The position numbers were made by a program, and so were the translations under genes. From assembly GCA_020866945.1 (NCBI GenBank), contig JAJBVW010000054.1, positions 1-25,187 on the forward strand: a stretch of DNA of 25,187 bases, read 5' to 3'. This document shows positions 22,357-25,187 of the stretch, one piece after another (within the stretch, counting starts at the first letter, position 1; each line of letters opens with the position of its first letter). Origin of the DNA: Oscillospiraceae bacterium (lineage in GTDB: Bacteria; Bacillota; Clostridia; Oscillospirales; Oscillospiraceae). The notes under the pieces were generated by a model. It was not told the origin of the DNA. It was given only the letters and a program-made list of their open reading frames with translations, and ran no database searches.

Positions 22357-23478
22357 TTATTGCTCCTCCGTTTGATAGATTGTTCCGCCGCCAATGACCG
22401 TGTCCCCATCATAGAGCACCACGGCCTGACCGGGGGTGATGGCCCGCTGGGGCTGGTCGAATGTCACCCGCAGCTCATCCTCGCCTGTCTGCTCCGCCGT
22501 GGCCCATTGCTCCGGCTGGCGATAGCGTACCCTGGCCCGGCAGCGAATCGGCCCCGTCAGCCGGGGTACGGCGATGAGATTCAGGCCGTTTGCGAGCAGG
22601 GTGGAGGAAAACAGGCGCTCATTGCCGCCCAGGACGATGGCGTTGTCCTCCCGCCGCTTGGCGCAGACGTAAAGCGGCTTTTCCGCCGCCACGCCAAGGC
22701 CCCGCCGCTGACCTATGGTATAGCCGATGGATCCTTTATGGCGGCCCAGCACCCGGCCCGACTCGTCCACAAAGTCCCCAGGGGGATAGTCGCGGCCGGT
22801 GTACCGGCGGATAAAAGCGGCGTAGTCCCCGTCCGGGACAAAGCAGATGTCCTGGCTGTCCCGCTTGCGGGCGTTCAGAAGGCCGTTTTCCGCCGCCAGG
22901 GCGCGGGCCGCCTCCTTCGTCATGTCCCCCAGGGGAAAGCGGGTGTGGGCCAGCTGCTCCTGGGTCAGCATATAAAGCACATAGCTCTGATCCTTTGTGG
23001 TATCCAGTCCCTTTTTCAGAAGCCAGCGGCCCCCCGGCTCCTGCTCCACCCGCGCATAATGGCCGGTGGCGATGGTCTCGCAGCCCAGGACTCTGGCCCG
23101 GTCATAGAGACCGCCGAACTTGAGATAGCGGTTGCAGTCGATGCAGGGGTTCGGGGTGCCGCCCTCCTCATATACCTGCACAAACCGGCGGATGACGTTT
23201 TCGTCAAACTGCGCCGTGTAGTCAAAAACATAATAGGGAACGCCCAGGCGGTGCGCGGCGGAGCGGGCGTCGGAAACGTCGTCCAGGGAGCAGCAGGTCT
23301 TCTCGGTCTTTGTCTCGCCGGAAAAAAGCTTCATGGTGACGCCAATGCAGTCAAAGCCCTCCCGCTGCATCAGCAGCACGGCCACGCTGCTGTCAACCCC
23401 GCCGGACATGGCCACCAGGGCCTTTTTCCCCGTCGTATCGACGCTGTCAGGGGTTGTCGGCGTGGACATCGTTTGCAT
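22357..23478 (-). CDS. mnmA: tRNA-specific 2-thiouridylase MnmA
   Basis: This 373-residue cytoplasmic enzyme activates U34 of tRNA Lys/Glu/Gln with ATP and inserts sulfur delivered by a cysteine desulfurase, giving s2U34. The PP-loop is SGGVDSSVAV (25-34). The catalytic pair is Cys112 in GTPNPCIDCN and Cys212 in DSQDICF. KGSIGYTIGQRRGLG and the C-terminal barrel complete a full-length protein. The start is uncertain: ATG 23478 overlaps iscU by 32 bases, ATG 23469 is in frame, and the nearest AAGGAGG is about 18 bases before 23478. Family members usually begin nearer KKALVAMSGG, so a few N-terminal residues may be spurious. Coupling to iscU, with iscS in the same operon, fits direct sulfur supply. 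Confidence 0.95.
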   Translation of the reverse strand: MQTMSTPTTPDSVDTTGKKALVAMSGGVDSSVAVLLMQREGFDCIGVTMKLFSGETKTEKTCCSLDDVSDARSAAHRLGVPYYVFDYTAQFDENVIRRFVQVYEEGGTPNPCIDCNRYLKFGGLYDRARVLGCETIATGHYARVEQEPGGRWLLKKGLDTTKDQSYVLYMLTQEQLAHTRFPLGDMTKEAARALAAENGLLNARKRDSQDICFVPDGDYAAFIRRYTGRDYPPGDFVDESGRVLGRHKGSIGYTIGQRRGLGVAAEKPLYVCAKRREDNAIVLGGNERLFSSTLLANGLNLIAVPRLTGPIRCRARVRYRQPEQWATAEQTGEDELRVTFDQPQRAITPGQAVVLYDGDTVIGGGTIYQTEEQ

Positions 23479-23878
23479 GACAGGCCGCGCACTCGCCCTC
23501 CTTCAGGGTCTCCGGATCATAGGCAATGCCGTTTTTGTCGTAATAATCCTTCACGGCGGCCTTCACCGCCTCCTCCGCCAGCACGGAGCAGTGGAGCTTG
23601 TGGGCAGGCAGGCCGTCCAGCGCCTCCGTCACCGCCTGATTCGTCAGGGTCAGCACCTCGTCGATGGGCTTGCCTTTAATCATCTCCGTGGCCATGGAGG
23701 AGCTGGCGATGGCACTGCCGCAGCCGAAGGTGATGAAGCTCACGTCGGAAATCCGCTTGGCCTCGTCTACCTTAATATACATCCGCATGATGTCGCCGCA
23801 CTTGGCGTTTCCCACCTCGCCAATGCCGTCCGCGTCCTCCAACTTCCCCACAATACGGGGATGAGGGACGTGAGCCAT
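23447..23878 (-). CDS. iscU: IscU/NifU-like Fe-S scaffold, N-terminus broken by TAG
   Basis: This scaffold assembles Fe-S clusters from IscS-derived sulfur. From the ATG at 23878 it is 143 residues with the three ligand cysteines Cys27 (NAKCGD, followed by Asp29), Cys53 (FGCGSAIA) and Cys97 (LHCSVLAE). A C-terminal tail adds ECAACH (130-134) and extra His. The family N-terminus (MALYSxKVMxH...) lies just upstream: a strong AAGGAGG, ATG at 23902, codons MALYSD, then TAG, V and M (23878). So the native start is 23902 and codon 7 is amber. As drawn, translation would have to restart at 23878, four bases past the TAG, or read through. Operon position directly after iscS supports a working gene. 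Loss of the first eight residues may be tolerated, since that end is flexible in homologues. Confidence 0.88.
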   Translation of the reverse strand: MAHVPHPRIVGKLEDADGIGEVGNAKCGDIMRMYIKVDEAKRISDVSFITFGCGSAIASSSMATEMIKGKPIDEVLTLTNQAVTEALDGLPAHKLHCSVLAEEAVKAAVKDYYDKNGIAYDPETLKEGECAACHANDVHADNP

Positions 23879-23881
23879 AAC

Positions 23882-23902
23882 CTAATCGCTGTAAAGAGCC
23901 AT
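23882..23902 (-). other. Native iscU start and amber codon 7
   Basis: ATG at 23900-23902 follows AAGGAGG with normal spacing and encodes MALYSD, the usual start of this family. Codon 7, at 23882-23884, is TAG, where homologues mostly have Lys. GTT and ATG follow, so the remaining frame offers a start codon only one codon after the stop. Confidence 0.88.
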
Positions 23903-23919
23903 TGTGGTTCCTCCTTTTC

Positions 23920-25107
23920 TTATATTTGATGGGGCAGAAGGCCCCGCTCCAGCTCGTCCCACACGGGGGACATATTCCGCAGGTACGCCACCACCTCCGT
24001 CACGGAGGCAATGATATAGTCGATCTGATCCGCCGTCACGTCCGCCGAGAAGCTCAGGCGGAGGCTGCCGTGGGCTACCTCATGGGGCAGGCCCAACGCC
24101 AGCAGCACATGGCTGGGGTCTAAGGAGCCGGAGGTGCAGGCGCTGCCGGAGGAGGCGGCAATGCCCTTCTCGTCCAGCAGGAGCAGCAGGCTCTCTCCCT
24201 CGATGCCCTCGAAGCAGAAATTCACCGTGCCGGGAACGCGGCGCTCCCGGTCGCCGTTTAAGCGGGAATGGGGGATTTGGGAAAGCCCGTCGATGAGTCT
24301 GTCCCGCATGGCAGCCAGATGGGCCATGTCCTGCTCCTGGGTCTCCAGCGCCTCGTTCAGGGCGGCGGCCAAGCCCACGATGCCGGGGATATTCTCTGTT
24401 CCGCCGCGCTTGCCCCGCTCCTGCTGGCCGCCCTCGATGAGGACGGAGACCGGGATACCCCTGCGGACGTACATGGCCCCCACGCCCTTCGGCCCGTGGA
24501 ACTTGTGGCCGGCAAGGGAGAGCATATCGATGTTCATCTCCTGCACGTCTACTGGGATATGGCCCACCGCCTGCACCGCGTCGGTGTGGAACAAAACGCC
24601 CCGTTCCCGGCATACCGCGCCGATCTCCTGGATGGGCTGAACGGTGCCAATCTCGTTATTCACAAACATGACCGTGACCAGAGCCGTGTCCTCCCGGATG
24701 GCGGCGGCGACCTCCTCCGCTGTCACGACGCCGTTTTCGTGTACGTCCAGAAGGGTCACGTCATAGCCCTGCTTTTTCAGCCTTTCCAGCGTGTGAAGCA
24801 CGGCGTGATGCTCAAAAGCCGTGGAGATGATGTGCTTTTTCCCCTTCCTCGCGCCAATCTGGGCGGCGGTCAGGATGGCCTGATTATCCGCCTCGCTGCC
24901 GCCGGAGGTGAAATAAATCTCCTTGTGGTCGGCGTGGATGGCGGCGGCCACGTCCTCTCGGGCCTGCTGCAAAAGCTCCGCCGCCTTCTGTCCCGGCGTG
25001 TGGAGCGAGGACGCGTTGCCATAAAGCTCCCGAAAGCAGGGGAGCATGGCGTCCAAGGCGCGCCGGCTCACCTGGGTGGTGGCTGCATTGTCCGCATATA
25101 CATACAT
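23920..25107 (-). CDS. iscS: Cysteine desulfurase IscS/NifS
   Basis: This 395-residue PLP enzyme converts cysteine to alanine and passes the sulfur as a persulfide to IscU and MnmA. ADNAATTQ opens the protein; HTDAVQAVGH and SLAGHKFHGPKG carry PLP contacts with Lys202 as the Schiff-base lysine; SSGSACTSGSLDPSHVLLALG contains the persulfide Cys324. GGQQERGKRGGTENIPG is the conserved PLP-phosphate segment. The long catalytic loop marks a group I (IscS/NifS) rather than SufS enzyme. The ATG at 25107 has only a modest GTGAGG upstream. It heads the operon, with iscU starting 17 bases after its stop. Confidence 0.96.
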   Translation of the reverse strand: MYVYADNAATTQVSRRALDAMLPCFRELYGNASSLHTPGQKAAELLQQAREDVAAAIHADHKEIYFTSGGSEADNQAILTAAQIGARKGKKHIISTAFEHHAVLHTLERLKKQGYDVTLLDVHENGVVTAEEVAAAIREDTALVTVMFVNNEIGTVQPIQEIGAVCRERGVLFHTDAVQAVGHIPVDVQEMNIDMLSLAGHKFHGPKGVGAMYVRRGIPVSVLIEGGQQERGKRGGTENIPGIVGLAAALNEALETQEQDMAHLAAMRDRLIDGLSQIPHSRLNGDRERRVPGTVNFCFEGIEGESLLLLLDEKGIAASSGSACTSGSLDPSHVLLALGLPHEVAHGSLRLSFSADVTADQIDYIIASVTEVVAYLRNMSPVWDELERGLLPHQI

Positions 25108-25124
25108 AAAATCGCCTCACGTTC

Positions 25125-25160
25125 TTTATCATTTGTCTGATATGTAATGACCTTTGTCAA
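25125..25160 (-). promoter_or_regulatory. Partial promoter of the Fe-S operon
   Basis: A perfect TTGACA (minus strand, 25155-25160) lies about 50 bases before the iscS ATG. The expected -10 region has no good match at 16-18 bases; GATAAA occurs further on. A poor -10 would suit a promoter under activator or IscR control, but no operator can be named from this sequence. Confidence 0.35.
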
Positions 25161-25187
25161 GAGGCAATTTGCCCAAAAACAGGGTCA

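Noticed and set aside
23476..23491. CxxCH of IscU as a haem c attachment site
   Set aside because: The protein is cytoplasmic and has no signal peptide, so cytochrome c maturation would not act on it.

Overview
The window reads as chromosomal DNA from a GC-rich Firmicute of the gut Clostridia type. An Oscillospirales relative (Oscillibacter, Flavonifractor or Lawsonibacter-like) is my inference from strong AGGAGG ribosome binding sites, sigma-A-type promoters, a zinc-ribbon L28, VanX and PMT-type enzymes in a monoderm setting, MacAB-like efflux genes with surface-linked adaptors, and the dispersed intergenic repeats. No rRNA, tRNA, CRISPR array or transposase gene was found. Coding is dense and most genes lie on the minus strand.

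Layout. 1-2978 (+): the edge of a structured repeat, then two overlapping FAD flavoproteins; the first is split by an in-frame TAG. 2993-3643 (-): a cytoplasmic SGNH hydrolase. 3789-4421 (+): a stand-alone GyrI-like protein. 4518-9739 (-): a four-gene MacAB-like efflux operon (lipoprotein adaptor, ATPase, very long adaptor with an acidic repeat insert, FtsX-type permease) with a good promoter and terminator. 9933-11027 (-): UDP-GlcNAc 2-epimerase. 11028-11354: a gene-free region full of hairpins, including a perfect 18-bp palindrome. 11355-15307 (-): L28, a putative glycoside hydrolase, RpiB, a 330-base repeat-bearing gap, and a PMT-family glycosyltransferase. 15483-17436 (-): a VanX-like D-Ala-D-Ala dipeptidase behind a DUF819 membrane protein. 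17675-19081 (-): an HtrA protease. 19380-20714 (+): a MATE exporter. 20798-25107 (-): an iron-sulfur/tRNA-thiolation operon, iscS-iscU-mnmA-HD protein-iscR-like-HD protein.

How the genes work together. IscS, IscU and MnmA form a coherent sulfur-transfer set: the desulfurase supplies sulfur for Fe-S clusters and for 2-thiouridine in tRNA, with an Rrf2-type regulator in the same transcript. The efflux operon would couple ATP hydrolysis to extrusion or envelope remodelling. DUF819 plus the VanX-like dipeptidase may form a D-Ala-D-Ala uptake and recycling pair (inference).

The most surprising signal is two in-frame amber codons in otherwise intact, well-conserved genes: codon 34 of the HI0933/BaiN-type flavoprotein, and codon 7 of iscU, directly behind a strong ribosome binding site. 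TAG is still used as a normal stop elsewhere in the window, so wholesale recoding is unlikely. Nonsense mutation, assembly error, amber suppression or stop-and-restart translation are the live options. The second unusual signal is a family of intergenic elements with a conserved CGTAC-loop-GTACG apex and changing lower stems.
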